DNA of 47,603 bases from Paenibacillus sabuli (GTDB taxonomy: Bacteria; Bacillota; Bacilli; Paenibacillales; Paenibacillaceae): NCBI RefSeq assembly GCF_014705605.1, contig NZ_JACXIZ010000054.1:1-47603 (forward strand). Reading direction: 5' to 3'. Shown here piece by piece: positions 38,162-45,493 of this stretch. The number at the start of each line of letters is the position of its first letter. Positions within the stretch are counted from its first letter, which is position 1. A model generated the notes under the pieces. The model saw nothing but the letters and a program-made list of their open reading frames with translations. It made no database searches and was not told where the DNA came from. Made by a program: the position numbers and the translations under genes.

Positions 38162-38251
38162 TGCAACTGCTGGGCTCCGGCAGCGCAGGCAGCAGTTCGA
38201 GCATGCCCTCGTGCGACGCGAGCCAGACGCGAAACGCGGCGATGATGGAGG
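38162..38251 (-). pseudogene. Remnant of a second GH95 gene
   Basis: On the minus strand a short frame encodes [14 protein letters not shown]. The intact GH95 gene has [14 protein letters not shown] at the same conserved position near its C-terminus. About 37 of 42 bases match as well. Flanking codons (AAFRVWLA before, PSSC after) have lost further resemblance, and there is no start. The remnant fills the gap between the tandem kinases. Decay of a former fucosidase gene is the simplest reading. Confidence 0.7.
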
Positions 38252-38255
38252 AGGG

Positions 38256-38279
38256 GCAGAGGACGGCGGCGTCCTCTGC
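38256..38279. terminator. Hairpin immediately after kinase B
   Basis: GCAGAGGAC (38256-38264), loop GGCGGC, GTCCTCTGC (38271-38279): a perfect 9-bp stem beginning two bases after the kinase B stop codon on the minus strand. There is no T-run, so termination may be incomplete. Confidence 0.65.
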
Positions 38280-38280
38280 T

Positions 38281-41200
38281 TTATGAATACGTGAGCTTTT
38301 TTTCTTCTTGGGAGGCGACGATACCGAATCGGAACGACACCCTCGTGCCCTGACCCGGCGCGCTGTCGATGACGAGTCCCGCGCCGTAAAGCCGTTTCAG
38401 ACGCAAATCGACGTTGCGCAAACCGATGCCGCCCTCTGTCCGGGGCTGCAGCAGGCGCTGCACCGCCTCCGCGCGCATCCCCGCACCGTCGTCGCTTACG
38501 ATTGCAATTGCGACTAGCCCCTCCGCCTGCTTCAGTTCAATCCGCACCTTGCCGCCCTGACGCCGCTTCATCAGGCCATGTCGAATCGCATTCTCCACCA
38601 GCGGCTGGATCGAATACGGCGGCACCTGCAACTGCTCGATCCCTTCGTCGATCCCCCATTCTACCTCAAGCCGCTCTCCGAAACGCGTCTGCTCGATGTA
38701 GAGATAAGCGCGCACCAATGCAAGCTCGTCCTGCAACGGCACGAGCGTACCGACATTCTGGAACTTGAACTTCTCGCGCAGATACGCCCCGAAATGAACG
38801 ATCAGTTCGTTCATCCGGGCCGGATCGATGGCTTGCAGCGCGGCAATCGAATTGAGCGTGTTCAGCAAAAAATGCGGCTCGATCTGCGCCTGCAGCCAGG
38901 CCGCTTCCATCCGCAGTCGCTCGCGCGCCGACCGCTTCAGATGGGTCAGCGCCTGCACCCGGGCTCGCAGCTCGCGGGGCTCTACCGGCTTGGTCACATA
39001 GTCATTGGCCCCTGCAAGGAAGCCCTGCTCGATATCCTCCGGCTGACTGCGGGCGGTGAGCAGCAGCACCGGCAGCTCCGAGACCGTATACTGCTCTCGA
39101 ATGCAACGGGTCAGCGCGTAGCCTGACATCCCCGGCATCATCACATCCGCTATGACCAGATCCCAACTCTGCGCCTCGATGAGCGCCAGCGCCTGGGCGC
39201 CGTCTGCAGCCGTCGCGGTGATGTACGCGTCCCCGGCGAGGATCGAACGCAGAATTCGCAAATTCAGCGCGTCATCATCCACAGCGAGTATGCGCGGCTG
39301 GTCTGTCCCGTTGCCGTGGTTGGACGCGGGCTGATCCGGCGGAAGCAGCGGAGCGGGCGGCGACATGGCACTGACGAGGTCACTCGCAGCACCCGCTTGT
39401 TCCTGCAGCCATACCCGCAGCTCCGAAGACGTGTCGGCCTGCAGCGCAAAGGTAAACGCCGCTCCCTCGCCAAGCGAGGAGCGAGCGCGGAGCGCGCCGC
39501 CGTGCAGCTCGACCAGTTGCCTCGCAATATTGAGCCCCAGGCCGAAGCCGCCCTCCTCGGCACGCTCCGGATCCGCCTGCTCGTACGGCTCGAAGACGCG
39601 CTTCAGCATAGCCGCATCCATGCCGATGCCCGTATCCGACACGACGACAAGGATGCGATCCTCTTCCAGCCGCGCCGTGACGTTGACTTCGCCCCGAGAC
39701 GTGAATTTAAGCGCATTGTGCACCAGGTTGAACAAGATCTGAATCAGACGCTGCTCATCCGCAATAACATGAGGCAGCCGCGCCGGCACCCGGTTCGTCA
39801 GCGAGACCGGCTTGCCCTCGAGCATGAACCGCAGCATGTCCAGCACGCCGTTGACGACCGGCTGGAGGGCCAGTGCGCGCTTGTTGAGCTGGATCGTACT
39901 GTCCTTGAGACGGGCGGCGTCGAGCAGATCGCTCAGCATATGCGACATCCGCCTTCCCACGCGCAGGACCGTATCCAGCTCGCTCCGGCTCCCCTCGCTC
40001 AGTATCGCGCGCTCGCGCTCCGCCACCGCCTGGGTCATGTTGATCATCCCGTGCAGCGGATTGCGCAGCTCATGCGACGTATTGGCAAGAAAGACGTCCT
40101 TCTGCCGGTTAATTCGCTCCAATCGATCTGTCAGGCCCTTCTGCTCGGTATACAGCGCGTAATAACGCCGAACCCAGATCGAGGAGAGCAGCAGCATGCC
40201 CAAAATCAGATCAAACGGATAGAAAATCAACTTGATGCCCAAAAACATGTGGACGGACCACCACAGCATATGGTTCGCGAACGCGGCAAACGCCAGCAAT
40301 TGCAACAGCCCGCTGCGGTTGCGGACGCCCCGCGCACCCAGGCGCGGCAACGTCCGCAGCAGCAGAATAATAATCGGAACCGCGGCGGTGAAGATGACGT
40401 ATTGAACCAGCTGATTGCGTTGAATCGGTATGCCGAGACTGACCAACACGCCCGCCGCCGCGGCGACGCCGTAAAAACGCAGCACCCGCGAACGCCAGAC
40501 GCCGGGAACCGCGTCGCTCACCGTGTGCAGGAGACCGTAAAATAGCAGCACCAGCGCCAGGCAGAGCAGTCGATAGCTCCATTCGAGCGTAATCGGAAAC
40601 CACTGCAGCAGCAGCTTGTCTTCGCTGCTATTCAGCATAATGACGGTAAAACAGATCAGCGTCAACGCCAGAGCGGCCCACAGCTTGCGGCGCTCGATTG
40701 CCCAAAATACCATCAGGTAAATCGCTTGAATGACGATCGCGGCGGCAATCAGCTGCTGCGTCGCCATCGACAATTGCTTCTCCCGGGCAACGGCTGCGAC
40801 TGTCCCGAACTTGAACGAACGCACCAGCCCGCCGCTGCGCGGATCGGTATAGTTCGCCGCCTGCACGAGCAATTCGATGCGGCCCTGCTCATCTGCGGCA
40901 AAGGTGGCGACATAGGGTACATTCTCCGCCTCATGCGACGCCGCGTCGGCAGCCGGCAGGCCGGAGGAGCCGACGAGCTGCCCGTTCGCATACAACCGCG
41001 AAGCGCTGCGCACGCTTGGTACGTAGACACTGTATAATTCGCTGCCTTGCGGCACCAACACGACCAGGCGGTACGTCCCGAAGCCGTACGGCTGTTCTTC
41101 TCCCTCTGATAATATGGAATTCCATGAACCCGGCACGTCGATCCGTTCGCCGATCAATGACGCGCCCTCCGCAACCTCCCTCTCCGACGGCAACAGCTTG

Positions 41201-41394
41201 CTCTGGTAAAACAACCATTCCCCGTCCAGCGTCAGTGGAGCTCCTTCCTTAAAGGAGCCGTGTCTAAGATCCAATATACCGTTAACGGCGTAGGGTTGCC
41301 CGGATGGCTTGAACAACTCCATCCATAGGACACGACCGGTCGTCATAAACAGGATGACCAGCAAAAAAATTCCCAAAATATGTCGTTTAATCAT
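38281..41394 (-). CDS. Hybrid sensor kinase B: paralogue of kinase A
   Basis: Paralogue of 1,037 residues with the same plan: helix ~6-24, extracytoplasmic beta-sandwich ~30-205 (LTLDGEWLFYQ), 7TM block ~205-410, HisKA His441 in NTSHELRNPLHG, ATPase, receiver with Asp750 in IADVMMP, LytS-type His841 in QIEPHFLLNTLN, and second ATPase ending VSFRFG. The ATG has no Shine-Dalgarno sequence. The sensor and 7TM parts have diverged most from kinase A while parts of the LytS-type domain are identical in DNA, so ligands may differ while output is kept in common. It is divergent from the MarR gene. No AraC or LytTR output protein is adjacent. Confidence 0.92.
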   Translation of the reverse strand: MIKRHILGIFLLVILFMTTGRVLWMELFKPSGQPYAVNGILDLRHGSFKEGAPLTLDGEWLFYQSKLLPSEREVAEGASLIGERIDVPGSWNSILSEGEEQPYGFGTYRLVVLVPQGSELYSVYVPSVRSASRLYANGQLVGSSGLPAADAASHEAENVPYVATFAADEQGRIELLVQAANYTDPRSGGLVRSFKFGTVAAVAREKQLSMATQQLIAAAIVIQAIYLMVFWAIERRKLWAALALTLICFTVIMLNSSEDKLLLQWFPITLEWSYRLLCLALVLLFYGLLHTVSDAVPGVWRSRVLRFYGVAAAAGVLVSLGIPIQRNQLVQYVIFTAAVPIIILLLRTLPRLGARGVRNRSGLLQLLAFAAFANHMLWWSVHMFLGIKLIFYPFDLILGMLLLSSIWVRRYYALYTEQKGLTDRLERINRQKDVFLANTSHELRNPLHGMINMTQAVAERERAILSEGSRSELDTVLRVGRRMSHMLSDLLDAARLKDSTIQLNKRALALQPVVNGVLDMLRFMLEGKPVSLTNRVPARLPHVIADEQRLIQILFNLVHNALKFTSRGEVNVTARLEEDRILVVVSDTGIGMDAAMLKRVFEPYEQADPERAEEGGFGLGLNIARQLVELHGGALRARSSLGEGAAFTFALQADTSSELRVWLQEQAGAASDLVSAMSPPAPLLPPDQPASNHGNGTDQPRILAVDDDALNLRILRSILAGDAYITATAADGAQALALIEAQSWDLVIADVMMPGMSGYALTRCIREQYTVSELPVLLLTARSQPEDIEQGFLAGANDYVTKPVEPRELRARVQALTHLKRSARERLRMEAAWLQAQIEPHFLLNTLNSIAALQAIDPARMNELIVHFGAYLREKFKFQNVGTLVPLQDELALVRAYLYIEQTRFGERLEVEWGIDEGIEQLQVPPYSIQPLVENAIRHGLMKRRQGGKVRIELKQAEGLVAIAIVSDDGAGMRAEAVQRLLQPRTEGGIGLRNVDLRLKRLYGAGLVIDSAPGQGTRVSFRFGIVASQEEKKLTYS

Positions 41395-41429
41395 GGTAAG
41401 TTACTACTATTCGACTATTATCGCGCAAT

Positions 41430-41457
41430 TCCTTGTGCGTTCGCGTATTGCGAATAC
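41430..41457. promoter_or_regulatory. Nested palindromes upstream of kinase B
   Basis: TTCGC-GTATT-GCGAA (41440-41454) overlaps GTATT-GCG-AATAC (41445-41457), next to the TCCTTGT-N3-TTCGCG block shared with kinase A. It lies 36-63 bases before the kinase B start and could be an operator. Confidence 0.4.
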
Positions 41458-41527
41458 CTCAGATGTCTTGGCGAAACGGCTGGAGCCGATCCATTTTGGC
41501 GGATAGGACCCATCGGGTCCCCGGGGA

Positions 41528-41556
41528 TTGACAAAGGGAACAAGATTGTCTAAACT
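41528..41556 (+). promoter_or_regulatory. Promoter of the MarR regulator
   Basis: TTGACA (41528-41533), a 17-base spacer and TAAACT (41551-41556) form a near-consensus sigma-A promoter, 85 bases before the MarR start. Confidence 0.8.
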
Positions 41557-41561
41557 GCATG

Positions 41562-41579
41562 TAGTTAAAGACTTAACTA
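41562..41579. promoter_or_regulatory. MarR operator 1
   Basis: TAGTTAA-AGAC-TTAACTA is a perfect 7+7 palindrome at about the transcription start of the MarR gene, where binding would block transcription. A related site lies at 42164-42181. Confidence 0.7.
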
Positions 41580-41640
41580 TATGCAGTGGCGAGTGTCACA
41601 CGCTCTCCATTGTCGCACCAATGCCAAGGGAGGGTTTTCC

Positions 41641-42096
41641 ATGGATTCAGTCGATACGCTCGAATCCTACGTCCATGAGCTGCCGCTGCCCAATCAGGTT
41701 TTCTTCGCACTCGTCGAAGCGACTGCCCGGCTGGTCGAGGTGTCGGACAAGTACTGGCAGTCCAAGGGGATTCACGGCGCCCGCGTCCGCATCCTCGTCG
41801 AGATCATGAAGAGCGGCGGCTCGATGCTGCCATCGGTGCTGGCCCAGCGGATCGGTGTCACCAAGTCGAATATTACGCTGCTGCTCCAGCCCCTGGAGCA
41901 AGACGGACTGGTCCTGCGCGGATCGGACCCGCAGGACGGGCGCAAGTCGATCATCTCTATCACTGCCGCAGGCCGGGAACTGCTGCTGCACCATCTGCCG
42001 GATAATCGGACGCTGGTCGCAGAGCGGATGCAGGCGCTTGACGAGCAGGAATTGCACCAGCTGATGGGGCTGCTGACCAAGCTGAAGCGCCGGTAG
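41641..42096 (+). CDS. MarR family transcriptional regulator
   Basis: Winged-helix regulator of 151 residues, probably a dimer. The DNA-recognition region is LAQRIGVTKSNITLLLQPLEQDGLVLR (about 62-88), followed by the wing with the conserved DPQDGRKSIISIT and a C-terminal dimer helix. ATG 41641 follows AAGGGAGGG. A palindromic operator sits at its own promoter, and a similar one precedes the next gene, so it likely represses both. MarR proteins paired with an oxidoreductase often sense small electrophiles or oxidants; that is inference here. Confidence 0.93.
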   Translation: MDSVDTLESYVHELPLPNQVFFALVEATARLVEVSDKYWQSKGIHGARVRILVEIMKSGGSMLPSVLAQRIGVTKSNITLLLQPLEQDGLVLRGSDPQDGRKSIISITAAGRELLLHHLPDNRTLVAERMQALDEQELHQLMGLLTKLKRR

Positions 42097-42163
42097 GGCT
42101 ATTGCGAAGGGAGACTTGCGGTGTCCCCAGGAGGGTGGCACCAGTCGCTTCTCCACGACCATT

Positions 42164-42181
42164 TTGTTAAGCACTAAACTA
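42164..42181. promoter_or_regulatory. MarR operator 2
   Basis: TTGTTAAGCACTAAACTA matches operator 1 at 14 of 18 positions and lies 27-44 bases before the start of the NAD(P)-binding enzyme, consistent with co-regulation by the MarR protein. Confidence 0.6.
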
Positions 42182-42207
42182 TCTGGCGAATAAAGGAGTG
42201 TATGCCC

Positions 42208-43017
42208 ATGTCAATAATGATTACTGGCGCAACTGGAAAACTAGGCGGCCAGATCCTCGACCTCCTGCAACAGCGGCGCTTGCCGGATGCGGAGATTGCC
42301 GCCGGTGTGCGCCGTCCCGAGCTAATCGCGGGCTATACGGCTCGAGACTTACCCGCCAGACACTGCGATTACGACCTGCCGGAGACGCTTAAGACAGCCT
42401 TTGCCGGTATCTCCTGCTTGATGTTCGTCTCCAGTCCTCACCCCGACGACGAGGTCCGGTTGCAGCAGCATCGGCAGGTCGTAAAGGCGGCTCGAGAGGC
42501 TGGCGTCGGACAGATCGTGTATACGAGCTTTGCCTATGCAGAGCGCGCGAGCGGTCCGCCTGCCCCGCTGCATCTGGCGACCGAGCGCTTCATCCGCGAG
42601 GCCGGCCTGTCGTATACGGTGCTGCGCAATGCGTTGTACACCGACATCGTCGGCGCCTTCGACCTGCAGCACGCGGTGCAGATCGGTCGGCTCGAGGCTC
42701 CTCCGGGAGACTGGCGCTTCAACGCCGTTGATCGGCGCGACCTGGCCGAGGCCGCAGCTGCTGTACTGGCTGCGCCGCAGCAGCACCGCGGCGCCAGCTA
42801 CGAGCTGACCTGTCCGCGCGCCTGGTCTCTACCGGAGCTTGCGGACGCCGTGACCGAGCTGACCGGCGCGCCGGTCAGCGTGCATACCTCGGATGTTCCG
42901 CATTGGATCTTCCGCTGGCTGCAGGGCGTTGATACGCGGTCGGTCTCCTCCGACCTCGAGCGTCTGATCGGACGGACGGCGACCCCGCTGCGAACCAGCC
43001 TTCAGTCCTTGATGTGA
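42208..43017 (+). CDS. NAD(P)-binding oxidoreductase, NmrA/QOR2-like
   Basis: Atypical short-chain dehydrogenase of 269 residues with an N-terminal Rossmann fold (IMITGATGKLGGQILDLL) and a layout like YtfG-type NAD(P)H:quinone reductases: SSPHPDDEVRLQQHRQVVKAAREAGV, IVYTSFAYAER, and the C-terminal ELADAVTELTGAPV segment. It lacks the classical YxxxK catalytic pair. AAAGGAG at 42192-42198 lies nine bases from ATG 42208, against three from ATG 42202, which decides the start. It is likely de-repressed with the MarR gene upstream; detoxification of quinones or similar electrophiles is the probable but unproven role. Confidence 0.9.
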   Translation: MSIMITGATGKLGGQILDLLQQRRLPDAEIAAGVRRPELIAGYTARDLPARHCDYDLPETLKTAFAGISCLMFVSSPHPDDEVRLQQHRQVVKAAREAGVGQIVYTSFAYAERASGPPAPLHLATERFIREAGLSYTVLRNALYTDIVGAFDLQHAVQIGRLEAPPGDWRFNAVDRRDLAEAAAAVLAAPQQHRGASYELTCPRAWSLPELADAVTELTGAPVSVHTSDVPHWIFRWLQGVDTRSVSSDLERLIGRTATPLRTSLQSLM

Positions 43018-43036
43018 CCCGCTTGCAGTTGTAATG

Positions 43037-44026
43037 CTAGCAGGGATAACCATAATACGGCTGCAGCAGCGCGTCCATGACCCGATTCGTGCGCAGCGCG
43101 CTCTGCCCTGTACTCGACGAGCGGCCGCGACCGCGCAGCTCGTCCACAATTTGCTGGATCAAGGGCTGCTGGACGTGCTGCGGATTTGGCACGGTGAAGC
43201 GCTCGGGGGCTCCACCCGCTCGGTGCAGCTCGTACCAGTCGCCGAAGGTCGGAAAAACGAGGGCGCCGTCGCTGCCGATCAACTCGTTGCGGTCCAGCCC
43301 CTCATAGGCGCTGAAGCACCATGTGCCGGTGCCGATCGCGCCGGATGCGAAGCGGTACGTCCCGCTGACGATGTCCTCCGCCTCGTAGCGGCCCGCTTGA
43401 TTGGCGGCTATGCCCGTGCAGTCGCTGATTGGGCCGAGCAGGTGATCCAAAACGTCGAGCGTATGGCTGGCCAGATCGACGAACAAGCCGCCGCCCGCGA
43501 TCTTCGGATCGATCCGCCATAGCTGGCCAGACGACGCCTGCTCCGGCGCCAGCACGCGGCCCGTCTGCAGCGTGCGGACGAAGCGCACCTGACCGATCGC
43601 CCCTTGCGCCAGCAGCTCCCGGATGCGGGCAAAACGCTCATGCGCGCGGCGATAATACGCCACGTACAGCGGCACGCCCGCTGTCGCGCAGGCCGCGATC
43701 ATCGCCTCGCATTCGGCGGTATTGCGCGCCATCGGCTTCTCCACATACACCGGCTTGCCGGCCCTGGCCGCCAGAAGGGCGTATTGCAGATGCGAGGAAG
43801 GCGGCGTCGCGACATAGACGGCGTCGACCTCCGGATCGGCGATGAGCCGCTCGGCATCGTCGTACCATTTCGGCACGCCGTGCCGGCTGGCGTAATCCTT
43901 CGCCAGCTCGCCGCTGCGCCGCATGACCGCGGTCAGTGCGGAGCCCTCTGCCTTTTGCAGCGCCGGCCCGCTCTTTACTTCGGTGACATCGCCGCAGCCG
44001 ATGATCCCCCAACGTATCGTTCCCAT
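43037..44026 (-). CDS. Gfo/Idh/MocA family oxidoreductase
   Basis: NAD(P)-dependent sugar or cyclitol dehydrogenase family member of 329 residues. The Rossmann domain starts WGIIGCGDVTEVKSGP; the conserved EKPMARN lies near residues 95-101, with the Lys being catalytic in the family. The C-terminal domain has GGGLFVDLASHTLDVLDHLLG, including the conserved Asp/His. AAAGGAAG precedes the ATG. It follows the coiled-coil gene on the same strand after 20 bases. The substrate is unknown; sugar metabolism fits the neighbourhood. Confidence 0.93.
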   Translation of the reverse strand: MGTIRWGIIGCGDVTEVKSGPALQKAEGSALTAVMRRSGELAKDYASRHGVPKWYDDAERLIADPEVDAVYVATPPSSHLQYALLAARAGKPVYVEKPMARNTAECEAMIAACATAGVPLYVAYYRRAHERFARIRELLAQGAIGQVRFVRTLQTGRVLAPEQASSGQLWRIDPKIAGGGLFVDLASHTLDVLDHLLGPISDCTGIAANQAGRYEAEDIVSGTYRFASGAIGTGTWCFSAYEGLDRNELIGSDGALVFPTFGDWYELHRAGGAPERFTVPNPQHVQQPLIQQIVDELRGRGRSSSTGQSALRTNRVMDALLQPYYGYPC

Positions 44027-44046
44027 GCTTTCCCCGCTTCCTTTAT

Positions 44047-44370
44047 TTACATTTTCTTCAATACGTGAATGTCCATGTCGTGTTTGGCGGTTTGATTGCG
44101 CAGATAGTCGATCTCGTGGCCGGAAAAGCGAATTTCCTTCATGATTTCCTGGTGGCGGCGTTCCCCCAGCGCATGCTCGGCGGACATTTTTTCTTCCATC
44201 GTCTCCACCCCCTGGTCGATGCCGTCCATTCGTCGCTCCATGCCATCCATCCGTTGTTCCATACCATCCATCCGGTGCTCAAGTTTTTCTACGACCGTGT
44301 TGTTCTCCGCAACCATTTGAATCAGTTGCGTAATCAATCCCTCGATGCGATCCAGCCGTTCCTCGATCAT
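44047..44370 (-). CDS. Small coiled-coil protein of unknown function
   Basis: A 107-residue, highly charged cytosolic protein predicted to be almost wholly helical. Residues ~33-60 hold a seven-residue repeat (RMDGMEQ, RMDGMER, RMDGIDQ), a clear coiled-coil heptad pattern. No enzyme motif, signal or membrane segment is seen. The ATG lies after GGGGGTGGAGG; upstream in-frame codons fall in the promoter region. The Gfo/Idh/MocA gene follows closely, so the two may be co-transcribed. Similar short coiled-coil proteins occur widely in Paenibacillaceae without assigned function. Confidence 0.7.
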   Translation of the reverse strand: MIEERLDRIEGLITQLIQMVAENNTVVEKLEHRMDGMEQRMDGMERRMDGIDQGVETMEEKMSAEHALGERRHQEIMKEIRFSGHEIDYLRNQTAKHDMDIHVLKKM

Positions 44371-44460
44371 GCCTCCACCCCCGGACGAGATGCGAAAATT
44401 GCACGAGAACTGTGCTGCGCGGCTTGTAGGGCTCGTTCGCATGCCGCTTTCGTGAATTAC

Positions 44461-44490
44461 ATTATAGCACAAGAACAAGTCAGATAACAA
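44461..44490 (-). promoter_or_regulatory. Promoter of the coiled-coil gene
   Basis: On the minus strand TTGTTA (44490-44485), an 18-base spacer and TATAAT (44466-44461), about 90 bases before the ATG. Confidence 0.65.
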
Positions 44491-44504
44491 GAACATTTGT
44501 TCGC

Positions 44505-44550
44505 AAAAAAACAGGCGAGCAGCACCTCCTGTCGGAAAGCGCCTCGCCTG
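44505..44550 (-). terminator. Intrinsic terminator after the chloramphenicol acetyltransferase fragment
   Basis: On the minus strand CAGGCGAG (44550-44543) pairs with CTCGCCTG (44519-44512), followed by seven T (44511-44505). It ends the hydrolase-TetR-acetyltransferase transcript. Confidence 0.8.
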
Positions 44551-44578
44551 CTATCCCCTTACACCGTGGCCCTGAGCG

Positions 44579-44848
44579 TTAGCCGTCCAGCCAATCCGCG
44601 CACGAATCGGCGCGTGCTTGCAGCTCGCGGAACAACACGCCCGCATGATACCCGTCGCACACAGCATGATGCAGTTGTGCCGTCAATGGGAGAAGAACAG
44701 CGCCTCTGCTCCTGTCGAACCGTCCCATTGTAAAAATCGGCCGCAAAAACGTTCCTTCATCGTAAAGATGTAAATGAAAGGCCATGAAGTTCACCCACGG
44801 AATGCTGGATACCGGGAACGTATTCGGCGGCTCGTCCGGGAGGCGAAA
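44579..44848 (-). pseudogene. C-terminal fragment of a chloramphenicol acetyltransferase (CatA type)
   Basis: Eighty-nine codons matching the end of the trimeric CatA enzymes: SIPWVNFMAFHLH, LRPIFTMGRF and the active-site motif HHAVCDGYHAG with its catalytic His. The family is about 215 residues long, so the N-terminal half or more is missing. In this frame the codons before about 44848 no longer match, and they run straight into the TetR stop at 44880. No start codon with a ribosome site fits. It keeps its own terminator. Acetyl transfer is not expected from this fragment. Confidence 0.85.
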
Positions 44849-44879
44849 TCCACTGCCTTTACCATGTCCCTCACATCCT

Positions 44880-45473
44880 TCACTGCGAATCGGAGGCGAA
44901 CTGCCGCATGATCTCCTGCTTCATGCGCGATAGCGGGTAGTCGCTCGGATAGGTCGACAGCATCAGCATCGCCCCTTGCAACGCGGAGGAAAAGTAAAGC
45001 GAGGCGATACGGGGTTCGGGCGCGCCCAGCGCTTCGAATATCCGACATTGCTTGTCATACTGCGCGCTCATCTCCCGCTTGAGCAGGAGGCTGTACTTCC
45101 CCAGCACGCGGTCTTCCTCCGGCTGCGTCTGCAAATGCACAAAAAACCGATACAGCTCCGGTTGTTGCGCCGTCTGATCGAGCGCGCCGTCCACGATGCT
45201 GCGCAGCTGCGCCCGCGGGTCGGACAAGGCCAGCGACGCTTGCATCACCGCCGCGATCTCGGCTGCACGCTGTTGCGCCATTTCCTCCAGCAGCGCTTCC
45301 TTGCCCTTGTAATGGCTGTAGAGCAGGCCCTTGGAAATGCCGGCCTTGGCGGCAATTGCCTCGATAGAGGCCGCATGGTAGCCCTGCTCGACGAATACTT
45401 CAGTGGCCGCTGTGCGTACCTTATCCCTAGTCATCTGCCGAATGCGCTCGTTTTCTTCCCGTGTACGCGGCAT
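44880..45473 (-). CDS. TetR/AcrR family transcriptional repressor
   Basis: A 197-residue repressor: N-terminal helix-turn-helix (IEAIAAKAGISKGLLYSHYKGKEALL, about 37-62) and a C-terminal ligand pocket (~75-197). ATG 45473 is chosen because AAGGAG lies eight bases upstream; a GTG three codons earlier overlaps that site. It follows the alpha/beta hydrolase after 20 bases in one operon whose promoter holds a TetR-type palindrome, so autorepression is likely. Confidence 0.93.
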   Translation of the reverse strand: MPRTREENERIRQMTRDKVRTAATEVFVEQGYHAASIEAIAAKAGISKGLLYSHYKGKEALLEEMAQQRAAEIAAVMQASLALSDPRAQLRSIVDGALDQTAQQPELYRFFVHLQTQPEEDRVLGKYSLLLKREMSAQYDKQCRIFEALGAPEPRIASLYFSSALQGAMLMLSTYPSDYPLSRMKQEIMRQFASDSQ

Positions 45474-45493
45474 CGCCTTCACTCCTTCATGAT

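Noticed and set aside
38011-38286. Plus-strand open frame between the kinases
   Set aside because: It is antisense to kinase A's N-terminus and to the GH95 relic, with no ribosome site or motif.
42132-42142. AGGGTGGCACC resembling the T-box antiterminator consensus
   Set aside because: Only about 110 bases separate the MarR stop and the next start, with no room for the specifier stem and no tRNA-related gene downstream. Probably coincidence.
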